Below, in pieces: positions 48,586-62,400 of a stretch of 64,000 bases of DNA (the stretch's first letter is position 1; each line of letters starts with the position of its first letter). Both the position numbers and the translations under genes were made by a program. The DNA comes from Acanthornis magna (Eukaryota > Chordata > Aves > Passeriformes > Acanthizidae), in contig JAWUZG010000176.1 in the NCBI GenBank assembly GCA_036785705.1, positions 607,473 through 671,472 of the forward strand. Direction: 5' to 3'. The notes under the pieces are model-generated. The model was not told the DNA's origin and ran no database searches. It saw only the letters and a list, made by a program, of their open reading frames with translations.

Positions 48586-51500
48586 TTTAGAAACATTTGC
48601 CGTCCTTAACATTTTTCACAAAACCATTTCGTTCATTTTTTCAGTCACACATGTTCCTCCTTAAAAATTCACGATCTCACTTACTAAACTAATTTATTCA
48701 AAGAAAGGTGCATTTTGGAATGAGCTTCTTTAATAATGTCATTTCTTTCTCTCTTTTCTTTCTCTTTGTATGTCAAGAGGAGGAGAGAAAAAAAGACCAG
48801 GAAATCATAATCTATGTCTTTAATGAATGGATGTGGCAGTAAATAAATAATAAATAAGTAGAAATCCTCAAACTCTTGAGCATTTCACATAATAAATTGT
48901 CCCATTTTCTTTGACCTTTTTCTTACAAACACCTTAGTGAGTCAGAAATGGTTACTGAGATTCCTACATCTGTGTTATTAATTTTTCCCTGTGATCAGAT
49001 AATTACAATCTAGAGTATGGGAACGCAGAGTACCTTGGCTTTCAAATGTTTCATTTAAGGTAGTGACAGGGTAAGTTTCTGCTTTCTTGTTCATTTAGTA
49101 ATCTCTAATTATTTTCATTTTTCTTTCCGAGATCAGATTGAAATTAATATGTCCAGTTAATAGCTTTGCAAACTTAACTATGGCTATGAATCAATAATAG
49201 TGAATCATTATTTTCATAGAACAAATTCAGTTTTATCAAAGGGGTTTTTTGATTACAAAGCAGTGCATTCAAAAATGTGTTCTTTATTGTACATATTAAC
49301 ACTTCCCTCCATCACTTTGAAACCTTCCTTTTATTCATGCCTCTTACCTGGTTTGCAGTGTTGCAAAACTATGGCCTGGATTTGGCCATAGATTTCAGCC
49401 ATATTAACAGCTGAAATTGGCTCACTTCTAAGTCCAATATATCATGAAATTATACTGAAATATCTATTTATATCTATGAGGTACCCTACAGATTCACGGA
49501 TTTCTTTACACATTATGGAGTGAGCATACACAATGAATTTTTATGGGATTGACATAGACTTACATAAGTCTTTGGAAGTGTATTCTAATTGCTCTTTGGC
49601 TTGGCTGCAAGACAAGGTCAAACTGAGAGGCTTTCAAATATGTTAAAGTTCTAACATAGAGATGGCAGACATCATATCAAGCAAATCACTCAAACTATGC
49701 TACCACCTCTAAAAGGATATCAGATTTCATCAATACTGCTCGAAGTTATCTAAATTTTAAGTAGGCAGCTGAGTCTCATAAATGTCAGTTCTTTGCTGGT
49801 ATGCAAAGTATGGTATGCTGGTGCTTTACTGAATCATGTTTTTTCTATTGCAGAAGTCATAGATCAATTAACAATTCTAAATGACAATTATTTATGTAAT
49901 GTCATTATAAGAAGCTAATGAAATCAAATCAGATAACAATAAAATACCAGCAGCAGTATCTCAATTCATATTTTAGCAAACAAAAAAGGTAAGTTGAGGG
50001 TCATTTTACACTGTAAAGCAAAAGTTAGATTGTGATTTTTGTATGCTGGCTCAAAGGTTTTGTGCTGTTGGTTAGAATCTGGTGCTTATTGCAGTGCATA
50101 CACACACAAAAAAGGTCATATATCACACTTCAAAATAAATAAATTATAATCAGAAAATAATGTGACCACAGCTTTCGATGGGGACTTGGAATATATATGC
50201 CAGACATAGAATTTGCTGAATCCTAAGACAGAATCTAAATGGAGCCAGCTCCCACATTTCATGGAACGGATTTCACCCTCTTCATTTTGCTGCTGTCCTG
50301 TGTAGTCATAGCACTGTCTCTGAATAGCCTAAAGGTTTTTAGCATGTGCTAGGTTGTTATTGGAAAAGTCCTAAAAGCAGAGCCAAAAAGTAGCAATATT
50401 CAGCTTTTTTCCTCTTTTCTCAAGGGATTGCTATGTTAGTAGTTAGTGATTTGGGCAATTCACTCTAAGGTATTTAAAATTCTGTTTCCAGTAAGATGCA
50501 TTTGTCTAGACAGTTTCTAAAGCAGCGATTCAGAAGCTCCTTCACAAGGTAATTCTCTCCGGTGGTCTTGGGTGCATTGGTGGTGGATACCATTGTGCTA
50601 GACCGAGACACCGTCTGCTAAACTTCTTCCACTCTAAATGCCTAAGTATTAACCTGGGCTACAGTGATTACTATCCTAGAAAAAAGTCTGCTCACCTCTG
50701 ACACCTCTCATGTAGACAAGTCAGCAAGCAGACTTCGATACCCTATGGTAGGAGAAAAAATACAGTGTCAGCTAATTAGTGTCTGACAGCTATTCAGGTG
50801 GCACTGGAGGAGGAACAAAGGGCAGAAGCAGAAATACAGGAGAATTCCCTTAATGTAGAAGTCTGTTTCCTTCACGCTGTCAATATTGTCTGGACATTGT
50901 TTTTCTGGAATGTCATGGAAAGAAAAGAGAGAGATCTCCATGAACTTCCAAAGTTCAGTGGGTCCTGTCCAAGAGTTCAAGGCAAGTGTTTCTGGAACCT
51001 GTTTATTGGGGAAGCAGCCAGCATTTGCTTGACTACACTGTTAGTACACTTTTCAGGGAAAAAACCATGTCAGACCCAGATCTCATCTAGCAAACTTTGA
51101 CTATCATACTCCTGTGGGGCAACAACACATCCCCAAAACTCTGCTGGGGTAAAGACCCTGCTGGGGTTTTAATGTAAACATGAGTTAGGGTGGTATTCTG
51201 CTTCTTGAAATAGATGTGATTCTTGTCCTTTTATCACCCTAGGAACTGAAATCATTACTTTAGACTTCGCTAGGTTTTGGGGCACTACCTTTTGATGGAA
51301 ACGATCGGTCCTAAGATCTGGTAAAAGAGCATACATATTGCTTCATTTTACCACACAGTTTTAATTCCATACCTGTCTGAAAAAAGTGACTTTCTAATCA
51401 GATTATCTTGGCAGCCATTTGGTGAGAGACCTGTTACACTTAATTAATGTTTCTTACCGTTACATACTGGAAAACATACTCAAATATGTTCTTTAAAAGA

Positions 51501-54494
51501 AACTTCATTTTCTGACACCAGAAGGCTCTCTTACTAAATGGAACATTTTGTACCAGCCTTCTTAAAGTCAACAAAGTGCTGCCTCAAGTAATAACAACAG
51601 TAGATTGTAGAAGTAATAAACAGTAGATTTATTGAAAGTGACTTGTGCAGTCAATATGTGGAATGAAAAATCTGGTTCCATCTCGTCCAATTTCTACATT
51701 TCTCTTCATTTTCCCAGGGAACTACAAAGTTGCAATACTTTCAGTAAAACACCTCCTTATAAAATGATCTGGTTTGTCTGTCTGTCGTTGAGAAGGAATA
51801 CATTTTCACTGCTTTAGCACCAGAATATGCATCCTTCAATTTCTCTTAACTCATCCCCTGGAATCCTAACGATCACAGTAATTTCAAAAGGTACTGTCTA
51901 TTGTGAGAGCCATTTCATTCACAAGTGAGGGATGAGTTCTTTTTCTCCACTAAGACAGCAACAATAATTTCCATTCCTCTTTACTCCAATAATGTTTTGC
52001 CTTTCATATTCTACTTCAATTCTTGCAAATACTGGAGTTTTATGACTTTTGAAGACCTTGTTTTTAATAATTTCATATTTTGATGCCAGCAGCCCCAGGA
52101 CAATCACAATCCACTTCTGCTTTCATCTTCTTTGATTAATTTGATTGTACACCATCCCAACTTGTAGGAGGAAACTCAGCAAAATATATATTTTCTTTTG
52201 TGGAGTGGGTGCAGCACATTAGGCATAACAATGGAAACTGCTGGAAACAATATTTATTTAGCATCTTATCAACTGGTTTGATGCTATTCATCAAAACAAA
52301 TGGAACTGCCCTTGGATATTCACGTGTTTGTCTTCTGTATGTAGCATTCAGTCATTCATAGTTAGACATGTCAAAGAGAAGCAAGTAATTCATAAATTTA
52401 GTTACAGATATTTGCTATGGTACATGAGGCAGACATACTCATGGACAACTTTAGAAAGCTGGGTGACTTTATTAAGTCATGATCTTCACAACTCTACAAT
52501 AACGAAACTTACCTTTCTCAAGATGGCAGCTGAAGCAGGCAGGATGCTGAGTAAATATTGTGCGAAACAGCAGAGAGAAGGGGAAGCACTGCAGGATATT
52601 TGAATTTCTTCTCTTTGGGTTGGAGTGGGAAAGGGAGCAGATAGCCATCTCTAGACCCTTGGATTCTCCACCACCTTCTTTTCCCTCAGAAAAATAAAAT
52701 TGTTATCCATCTTTGAATTTTTTTTTAATGTAGCCATTAGAGAAGGAGTCAGTGTTACTACTCCCCCATAGTAGCAATGTGAGTAGTTAAATCCTTCTTA
52801 TCTTGTTGGGAACATGGAGAAGTGCACGTCAGGTTTTCTTACTGAGGTTCTCTTCAGCCCTTCTTGCAATAGCTCTGTCGTATTCAAAATATTTTCAAGA
52901 TTCATAAAGCAGCTCATTATATTCACCATGGAATATTTTTGTCCATTAATGCCAAGGGTCTCTAAGATCTCTATGAATAAATTTTTACATACCTTAGATG
53001 GCCATGTAGAGAAGACAATCTATTTTTCCTCGACAAAGGCCATGGCTACATAGTGTTGCAACCCTTGTATTACATCTTACTTGCCTAAAAAATATGTTCT
53101 GTATTTTAAATTCCTTTTTGTATCTTGTATTCTATGGCATCTCAAGAGGCCTAAAGTGTTGCCCTGTAAAGTGGAACAAATAAAGAGATCTAGAAATACA
53201 AATATTTTCACAGTAAAGAAATTTTGAAGGATGTGCAGTGGTAGTACTAATTGATAGAGTGTATTTAAAGAAATTAATGTCACTAATAATGTGTCTGTAA
53301 GAATAGAATTGGCTGTGCAAATTCGTTGGCGGACAAAGGGTTTCTAAATTGTTTCAAAATAAAGCCATTTTTCCCTCACTCTCTAGAGCTGTGCATTCAA
53401 AACACACACTAAACACTTCAGATCATTTAGCCACCTTGACAGCTTGTTTCCTTCTCCTCTCCTACAATGAATTTACCTCACTTCAAATTTGAGAGCTGAA
53501 TGTGGCAGAACCAAAAATAAGGCAATTCATAAATTAGGCCTATCGTTGTTTACATTCATATTTAGATTATTATGATAATGACCAAGATGTCTACTATTTT
53601 CACAATGTTTGCTTGGCAGTACATGCATCCAAGCACCAGAGTTAGCAGTGCTTGAGTGAGCATTCCTCTAGCACTAATTTTGAATCTAGCTTTTTCCAAT
53701 ATTTCATTATCTGCTGTGTTTTCTCTAGAGCTCTCCACCACATAGTATTTTATGCGAAAAAGAGGAAAAAAAAAAGTAAACTAGTAAAATTACCTCTACT
53801 CACTCACTTAACTTCAGTTAGAAATAATTTTTCTCTTTGACAGTTTTAATGAGGCTCTCTTTTGTTAGACATGATACTGCAACTGCTGCTGCCTAAGCTA
53901 CAGCCATCCATTATCTTCATTACCTTTAAAGTGTTTGGCTCCAAAGGAAAATCTCAAATCAGAATATACATAAAGATAACATTCGGAAACCATGCATTTT
54001 GGGTTTTTTTAAGGTGAATTTCTAGTAGCAGATTTTGAAGTATTGTTGCATCTAAAACCCCATGTGCTGTATTTCACCCCTCTTCATACCTTTTCCTGAA
54101 CAGATTACATTAGGGTGATTCAAGAATTATTTTTTTCTACCCTTGACTTAGTAGTAGTATTACAGCTATTTTTTTAAATTCAGATGCCAAAGTATATAGC
54201 TACCACTATACTGAAAAACATCAGTCCTTGGGCCAGTTCAGGTATAGCTTGCATCCAGTGTATTTCAGAAGAATGACATGATCTGTTTTGTTACTGTTTT
54301 TCAACTGAGACATTGTTGGATGACAAAAATATTAATTTTTTACTCAAGATAAGAGTCTATCACTTCATATTCTTGGTAGAATTTAATTTTGTCCTTCGGG
54401 TAGCAATTGTTATGTTGTAAACTACATGAAATGTTGTCAAAGAATTGCTTAAAGACTATAAGACTGAGTGATGAATATTGTTGAGTACCTTCTT
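48586..54494. other. AT-rich DNA, no gene seen
   Basis: Only short open frames; no recognised repeat of size. Confidence 0.45.
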
Positions 54495-54563
54495 AAAAAA
54501 AGGAGGAAGGGGAGGAGGAGGAGGGGGAGGAGGAGGAGAAAGGAGAAGAAGGAGAAGAAGGAT
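54495..54563 (+). repeat. 69-nt uninterrupted polypurine tract (GGA/GAA-rich)
   Basis: Every base from 54495 to 54563 is A or G, with GGAGGA repeats giving way to GAAGGA. Such tracts can form intramolecular triplexes; here that is inference. Confidence 0.9.
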
Positions 54564-55910
54564 ACCCTGAAATAAGTAAATAAATAAAGCAAGTTAAAAA
54601 AAGAGAAAGAAGACCTTCTTCATTCGTTTTTAAAATGATACTAAAGTTTTTTTTCTGGAGGGAAGCAAAACACCAAACCCCATTGTTGCTTGGATACTGT
54701 TGCCTATTGCCAAACTATCAAAAAGAATTTCTCTATGTTTATTTTATCTATGCTAGGCTGGAAATACTTTGTCCGAAAGCTTTCAAAGAGAGTCAAATTG
54801 GGTTTGAAACACCATGTGGGCATATCCATATCTGCTAACCTACATATGAAGATAACCTAACCCAAATCTAAAAATTGAGTTTACTAAATAAGTAAAAAAA
54901 CCAAATAATTAAGTCATGCAAGTTAATTTTTATTTTCAGCTTCCTTACATCTCTGCCTGGCTGTTTAGAAGCAACTAATAGTGCAAGTCGCTTTCTAGGT
55001 ACTGACCTTGAGGGCCTAAAATCAGAAAATATAGCAGGTTGTCCAATTCTCCTGTGAGCTTTGAACACAGCTCCAAGTACGCCTCATGGGTGAAGGCTCC
55101 AAGGAAGTCCTAACCAAGTATTATATCAGGAAAATATTATGTCAGCTGGCAACTGGATTTTGTGTTATCAGCGCCCCACCAGGGAACAGCTCACAGATCA
55201 ATGTACAAATACTGAAACTGATCAGGGACAGAGATTGAGATAATATTGCCAAACCCATCCGTAGTGTTTGACACAGTAGATCACAGAGCAGGAGTATCAC
55301 TCCCACATGTCCTATCTACCAGGAACAGACAATAGAGAACCCAGTAACACAAACTCTCAACACAATTAAAGACGTAAAAACTGGAAAGGGTATCTTACCC
55401 CTAACATTCTCCTACGGTATTCAAAAACCACACCATGCCATGCAGTGTGTGCCACACCACACACCCTTTAACTACAAGAGAAAAGCAAAATATGCAAAGG
55501 AGATGTTACTTCAACCCATATATTTATGGTGATGATAGTGCACAGCTGTGCACCAGCTACCAGTGGCTTCCAATAAAAAATCTCTAAGTAATCGGATGCC
55601 TGTAACAATTTAAAATGGTGGCAAGTGAATCAAGTTTTGGCCTGGAAAACAAGAAACGAATGAGATTTTAGAACAATAGGCATTTTTAGATTTTCTGAGA
55701 CAAATGAATTTTATTCCATACTACTTAGGAGAGTTTACTAAAACACTCTAAGTCTCAGTGGCTGTCACTAAGGTCTTGTAAAAGATGTATTACCAGCTAG
55801 AGAGAGCATTCAATAACCCTGTCTTTAATGAAGGGGCTACAGCAAGCTGTGTATCAGCAGAAGTTTGTGCACAGGAAAAAGCTGCTAAGGCAGAGAGATG
55901 GGTAGACTTT
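54564..55910. other. AT-rich DNA with a possible LINE relic
   Basis: Around 55268-55310 the plus strand translates in one frame to a VFDTVDH-like stretch, the non-LTR reverse-transcriptase FDTVDH motif, without a surrounding open frame. No gene is seen. Confidence 0.35.
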
Positions 55911-55914
55911 TCCT

Positions 55915-56430
55915 GGTGCCCACCAAGCCCTCTATAGCTGCCCCTCCTCAGCTGCACAGGGGAGAGAAAATGCAGCAAAATTCTCATAAGGACAGGGAGA
56001 GATCACTCCCCAATTACTGAGCAGAGCAGTGGGTTAGGGTACCGTGGGTGACAGACCTCTCCAGGACACATCCACTGCTCCTGTGTGAGGTCCTCCACAG
56101 GCCACAGGTGGATCTCTGCTCCTCTGTGGACCTTCATGAGCTTCAGGGTCACCATTGCTTTCCCATGGCCTTCACCGGCGTTTGCTGGGGAATCTCAGCT
56201 CCAGCACCCCTCCTTCTCCACTTACCTTGAAGGCAGGTTCTTTCTCATAGTCCCACTTGTCTCCTGGATGCTTTTTTGGCAGCTGTTTTTGCTTCTTAAA
56301 TATGTTACCACAGAGTCATTGCTGCCACTGGCTCAGCTTTGGCCAGCAGTAGGTCTGTCTGAAGTGTGCTGGCACTGATTTCACCTAAATTCATGGCAGC
56401 TATTGACATCTCCTATCAAAGGTCCCTCCG
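55915..56430 (-). mobile_element. Decayed relative of the 1041-bp LTR
   Basis: Plus-strand phrases such as 'acaggggagagaaaatgcag', 'ggacagggagagatcactcc', 'ggaatctcagctccagc' and 'cttaaatatgtta' parallel 35325-36180 in the same order. A long internal stretch, equivalent to roughly 35430-35850 of the intact copy, is missing. No target duplication could be seen. Confidence 0.65.
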
Positions 56431-59400
56431 TGTTGACTCCCTGATATCAAAACTACGTAGGCAGACACAATACAGGACATAAAGGTAAGAATGGGTTTAT
56501 CAAGAATTTGAAATGTTCATTAAAAAGTACTTGTATTGTTGTTTTATATCATATTCCACTAAATAAAAGGTTATAAAATGGAGAAAATTTAGGAAAATAT
56601 TTACCTTTTTTTTTTTTAAACAAGTTTTTTTAATGAAGAACCATCTAGATGAAATTGTTCTAAGACAGACACAAGAATTAAATATCTACACGTTTTCACA
56701 AATGGTTATTACATCTACTGGGAAGAAACTAAGTTGATAAAGAGGCCTAAAATTAAGAACTGTTTTTATAAATTTGAGAAATTCTCTAAGAAAATAAATT
56801 GTGTGAAGACAGGTGCTTTTTTATAATGATAAATGCATATCAAGGAGCTTCAGGAAAGGCTGGGGAAAAAAGATTGTTACAGCTTTGCAAAAAGCTATAT
56901 GGAAAATGTAAAAGAGCAAATCATCAATGTAGACTGTGATACAGGGGAAAGGGCAAAAACAAACCTCAAACAAAACCAGCCATAATAGTTTGTGTGTACT
57001 AAGGAAAAACATAGCTGCAGCATGAATAGCATAATCTAATTACAGAAAAATATTGTGCTTAAAAGGGTCTGCCCTTTAAAATAGACATGTTAGTGAAGAC
57101 AACCCAGTGAAGAGAAATGTGAATGATCAGAGAATCAGAGAAAATCATATGAAGTTAAAAAATATATAAAATTTGATCTTCAAGGCTGTAGACACTATCA
57201 ACTTTCAACTAAATAACTTCAGATTTCCTCAGTTAGACACTAACAAAAAATGATCTTTTAAGATCTTCTGCAATGCAAATTGGTCTGATGCTAAGACAAA
57301 CCTAATTTCCATCTGCTGCTGCTGACAAAGTGTCAAGACCTTTAACAGAATGTAGTTATGAATAAAGAAAATTTGTTTGAAGAATGAAATAATTTTAATT
57401 GAAAAAGAAATTGCTTTGAAGAATTAACTGTGACATTTCCTTCACTTTTTAGGGTAAGTAAATAGTCCTAACAAGATCCAAGTGGCCCAAAGCATTGGAT
57501 TCTAATTTGAGTCCCCTTTAAGCACAGTTAAATGAATAGACTCCTTTTCTTTTAATTTCCAGTATATTTCTCTGTTTTCAGTTTGCTGGGAAACTTTAAT
57601 CTTTCTCCTGTGCAGAGACTCCTGCCATGCCCAGGTCAGTGTCTCTGAGTCTCTGTGCCAAGGTTATGCACACATTCCAGCTGGTACAGATGGTATCCAT
57701 CACCTTCTCCATATTCCAGCAATCATAATTGCATCAGGCTCTATCCCCTTCAATTAAGATCATCTTTCTTCACCAATACAAGGCCTAATTTTGAAATTAA
57801 TTAATCAATGATTCTAGCTACTTTAGGATGAACCTCTGACTTCTAAACTACTTCAACAAGTGCATTTTTCCTTTTTCTCCTCTGAGACCATGCAGGTCAG
57901 TGAACAAGAATGATGCATACAACAGACGAAGGTGGAAGACTTTAGAAGGAGCTTACACATAAGAGGTGGAAAAAGACTCCAAAAGATAGTCAGGAAAGTT
58001 TGGCTAAGTCATTTATAGGTAACTATGTGCATGTATTTAATAGCAATTTTTAGGGACTGTAACACCAGAGATTTGTTAAAGTTATATACTTGGCATACAA
58101 GTCTCTAGAACCATTAGGAAATGAGAGGCCAAAATTGAAATCTAACTCTGATTCAGGTAGTATTTTCTGTTCATAATGAAAAAACACTCTGAGCACTTAT
58201 GATGACAGCAATATAAATTATTTCTCTCCATGAAATTAAGTTTTCAATCATTATGATTGCTAAATTAGAAGCTGTTTCCTGACACAACTCTTCCTTCTTT
58301 TAAAGTGTAATTACTTGAGACCCCTATGTAATCCAAAACAATTTCAGCTATTTTCTTCATTATTTAAGAGAGTTATAAGTCCTCTTTAGGATAACACTCT
58401 CTCACTACACTAAGATAGAAATAGGGTTCATAATCTAGCCCTTTCCGTTATGTGCATGTCTTCGTGAAGAAAATTGAGACTTACCAGGACAAGAGAATGT
58501 CTCCCTCTAGCCTAGTCATAAAACACAAAAAAGAAGCATTGCCTCTTCTCTGTGCTTTCAGACATCACCTGTAATTCACTCAATGGCAATTCATCTTAAA
58601 ATATGCTATGGTGAGTAAAACCACGGTAGTGAACCTGCATGAAGGCTGCACAGGTAATTCTGATAGTTTCATTTCTAGATTGTGGTCTAGTTTACGTAGG
58701 AGTGAAAGACTGATGTTTACTTTCGCCAGGAGAGTGGCAGACCTAGACATGAATGGAAATGTAGATCTCGGCACACAGCCAAAGTACCGCACCTGAGATC
58801 CGTGTGTGTCTTTATGACCTGTGGATAAATCCCTGCCAATGAGATAATCTCAATACTTGCACCAGATGTGTTTCTATGATATAAGAAATTATCCTAGATG
58901 AGGAAGTCCTAGCATGATATTTATCTTTACTCATATATACCCTTATTTGTAAGTAATATATATTTGCTTGTCTTTATTGTCACAAACTTAATAGTATTAG
59001 TCTGTTTTAGTCTTTTTAATGTTTGTGTATCTCACAACTTGAGAAACTCTAATTAAGAACACATCTAAATTCTTGGGGAAAAGAAATGAAATTTGTGTAA
59101 CATACAGACATTTGAATTCTCTACCGAATTTTCTCAATACATAAAATACTTAACACACAGAAAAACACTAAGAGTAGGTGAAAGAAGTGAATGGTCATGA
59201 CAGATTCCACCTAGACATTAAATTGGAATTCAAGTCATGTTTTTCTCCAAATTCATAAGAAATGGTTAAATCCAGTATTTTTTTTTTTTTTCTTTTTCCT
59301 GCTTGGGACAACGACATATCTGTACATATGACCAAAAGCAGAAAAGAATAATGTTTTTTGATGCCTCTTTTAAGCTGGCAGTACAGCACCTCCTCTCTAT

Positions 59401-62400
59401 TTCATTACTGAGTGTGGCTGTGTTCCAAGTCGGTGTTGCACAGACATTATTTCAATCCAAAAGTATATGAAGCTCAATTATGATTTATTACCAAAAACTA
59501 GCTAAGCAATGCTTAATGCACACAAGTTTGGAATATAATGGAAATACCAATAAACACATAATATAAATAATGTTTTGGAAGCAAAAATTGATTGGCTGAT
59601 ATTGACAAAATAATCAGTGAAATGTTTGTTAGAAAAAAAATAAGCGTGTTTATGTTGTCCTTTTATAATTACATTGTTAGCACAATGGGTTTCACTTTAT
59701 AGCAGTCAACTGAAGTCTGTTGGACAAAGTGTTGGAAGCTTTCATAATACAAATTTCCAGCTGAATGATCTGTTGCTAACTAACCATTTCCACTCAGAGT
59801 GCCATATTGAAATTCTATGTTTTCTATTACTTACTTTATACAGACTTTTTATATGTTTATATATTTTTAAAAAGGTTTTATTTTTATTTTTTTAGAATTT
59901 ATTTTCTTTTTCTTCAAGAATCAAAGTATTGTGTAATAATGATACCTGTCAGTATAATTTGAGCACTGTCCCCTGATTTTGGCAGTTTGTACTGCAATGG
60001 AATGATCTCTTTTCCTGTAAAAAGGTGCTGGTGGTAAGTGTTTCAAGTAAAGCATCATGCCAGCAATAAATACACAGATTATTTAACTGTTCTTCCTGTT
60101 ATGCTGACAAAATGAAATGCACGTCTACTGTGAGGAGTTTGGTTTCCTGATTATACATGGCTGCTTTATACAGTGGAGTGGCAAAGATCAAAGCCTCAGT
60201 GATGATGAACTCTTAGAACTTTCATACACACCCCAAAGCACAGCTAAGAGGGTTCAACCACTGAGCATCTGGCTGTAAAAAGAAGGGATTGTTTTATTCT
60301 TTAATACCAGAAATATGTAGGTCCTGAAGAGATATCGTAGCTGATGAAAATACTGTTCATGCGTTTCCAGGATCACTAGGCTTCCATATAAAGCAGAAAT
60401 CAAAACAAGAACCATTCAAAACAGATACATAGAAGTGCAAAGCTGAAGGATGACATAACATTTTTGTTACTTTTTAAAAGAGGTTTGAATCTGCTATCAA
60501 AAATACACACTATTTTTTAATAGCCTTTTTTTTTGTTTTATCAAGCTACCATGTATAGGGGAAGAAATGCTTCATTAGTCACCCCCATTATGATATTTCA
60601 GAAAAAAGGTTTTCATTTCACCTATCTTCTAGCTGAACTTTACATAAATTGCTGAAAATTACCCAGAGATGTCCTTGCCCATCTTATAAGTGGTATACTA
60701 GGAGTTTAAGATATGTCAATGAGAAAGCAAACAGTTGGCAATTTCTATAAATAATTCTGTCCTTCACAGCTGTGATTACTCCTGTGCTTCTTTGCTTACT
60801 GTCCTTGTTCAGATGCTGCATTTTTCACCTCTTGTGCTAGGTTAAATTTGTAGCAACTACTACATCATTTCTTGTATGGCAGAAGTGTGCCACAGGATGA
60901 CTCTCAAGCATGCAAAAATGTTTTCAGAAAATCTAAAAATTATATAGGGGTAAATGTTTTACAAAAAATTCATTTATTTCACTTAATTTTTTGAAAATTC
61001 AAAATTTATAAATTATTTGATACTGTGAGGGGAAGATGCAGCGTGTGATTGGCTTAGCAACACTAAAAATCAAATTACTCATGTGTATAAAAAATGGAAC
61101 TCTAGATGTCAAGTTTCAATCTGATGAGTTGAGAATAGATTATTACCTCTATCTGTGTAGGAGTTCAGGCTAGACTTCAACTACACCCACCAGGAAAAAA
61201 AGATTAAATTCTTACTTTTGTTCTCATAATATTAAGCAAATCACCCGTTTCTTGATTTATTCATTGTTCATGTATTTGAAGTGTTGTGTAAATTGTGGGA
61301 CTTTTCACTCCAGGAATGCAACAGAAGGCTGAGGAATGTTGTCATAAGTGACAGACATCCTCACAGTTTTTTCCCTTTTGATGACTTTGCGGAATTACAC
61401 TAACTTTAGACACCTCAAAAACGTTCCACTTAGTGAAGCTGAATGCTAAGCAGTTAGAAAATGAAACTTGTTTATTTTAGTCAAGTCATCCAAAACTCAG
61501 ATTCCCCAGGCATTTCAGAAGATGTAGGCATGGTTTGTTTTCACCAGTCTTCCTTCAGTGTTTCTCTTCTGTTATTGTTACCATAGAGACTGGAGGAGCA
61601 ACAGCACCTAGGGTTTGAATAGACAAGAATCACTGCTTTCCTGCCAAGTAAACTTCTATAGTTTTCTCATCCCCTCTTTACCTTTAAAGTTGCAGTTTTT
61701 CAAGCTTCTGTTTCATTCTTCCATCCTCTTTCCCCATTTTTTTTTAACAGGAGGACTTCAAACATTCTTGCTGCAGTTTCTCTTCCTCTTTGTGCTACAT
61801 TCACCCTCATCTCCTTTAGCTCAAACTGCGTTTTTCAGTGAGAGCATCTGAAGGCACTTGGCTAAGCAATGACAATAATAAAATATGGAAGGGAAAGGGT
61901 GGGAGAAGGAAGGAAGGAAAAAAAAAATAAATTGAACCATAATATTGCCTTTTTTTAACCTAGAGTATATGCTGCAAATTCAAACATACAGAAATATGAC
62001 CTCACAGAAGAGAAGCTGGTTTGTGGAATAACAACTTGCAAAAAGACCCCAACCCATAAGGAGCTTCAATAGTAAAATAAATCCACAAAAATACTGAAGA
62101 AATGGATTTGTAATGATATCCGTGCTCCTCTTTCATATCACCTTTAAATAGAAATATTTTTCTATTCATTGTCTTCTTTCTCATACTGTGTTTCAGATCT
62201 AACAATACATTATATTCTGCTTCTATTGTTCCCATTTACTTGACAATAAAGTAACAACAAAACAGAATAATTACTATACTTCAGTCCTTTGCGTCTCTGA
62301 AAACTTTTTCTCATCATATTTTTCTGCAAGCAAAAGGTGGTGGTGTGTTCTCACTTTACCTCCTTCACTGAAGTCTGGCACTACTGAGTATTTCACCTTC

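Noticed and set aside
58580..58796. Opposed open frames that might mark an exon
   Set aside because: Neither translation shows a recognisable domain, and flanking splice sites are not convincing.
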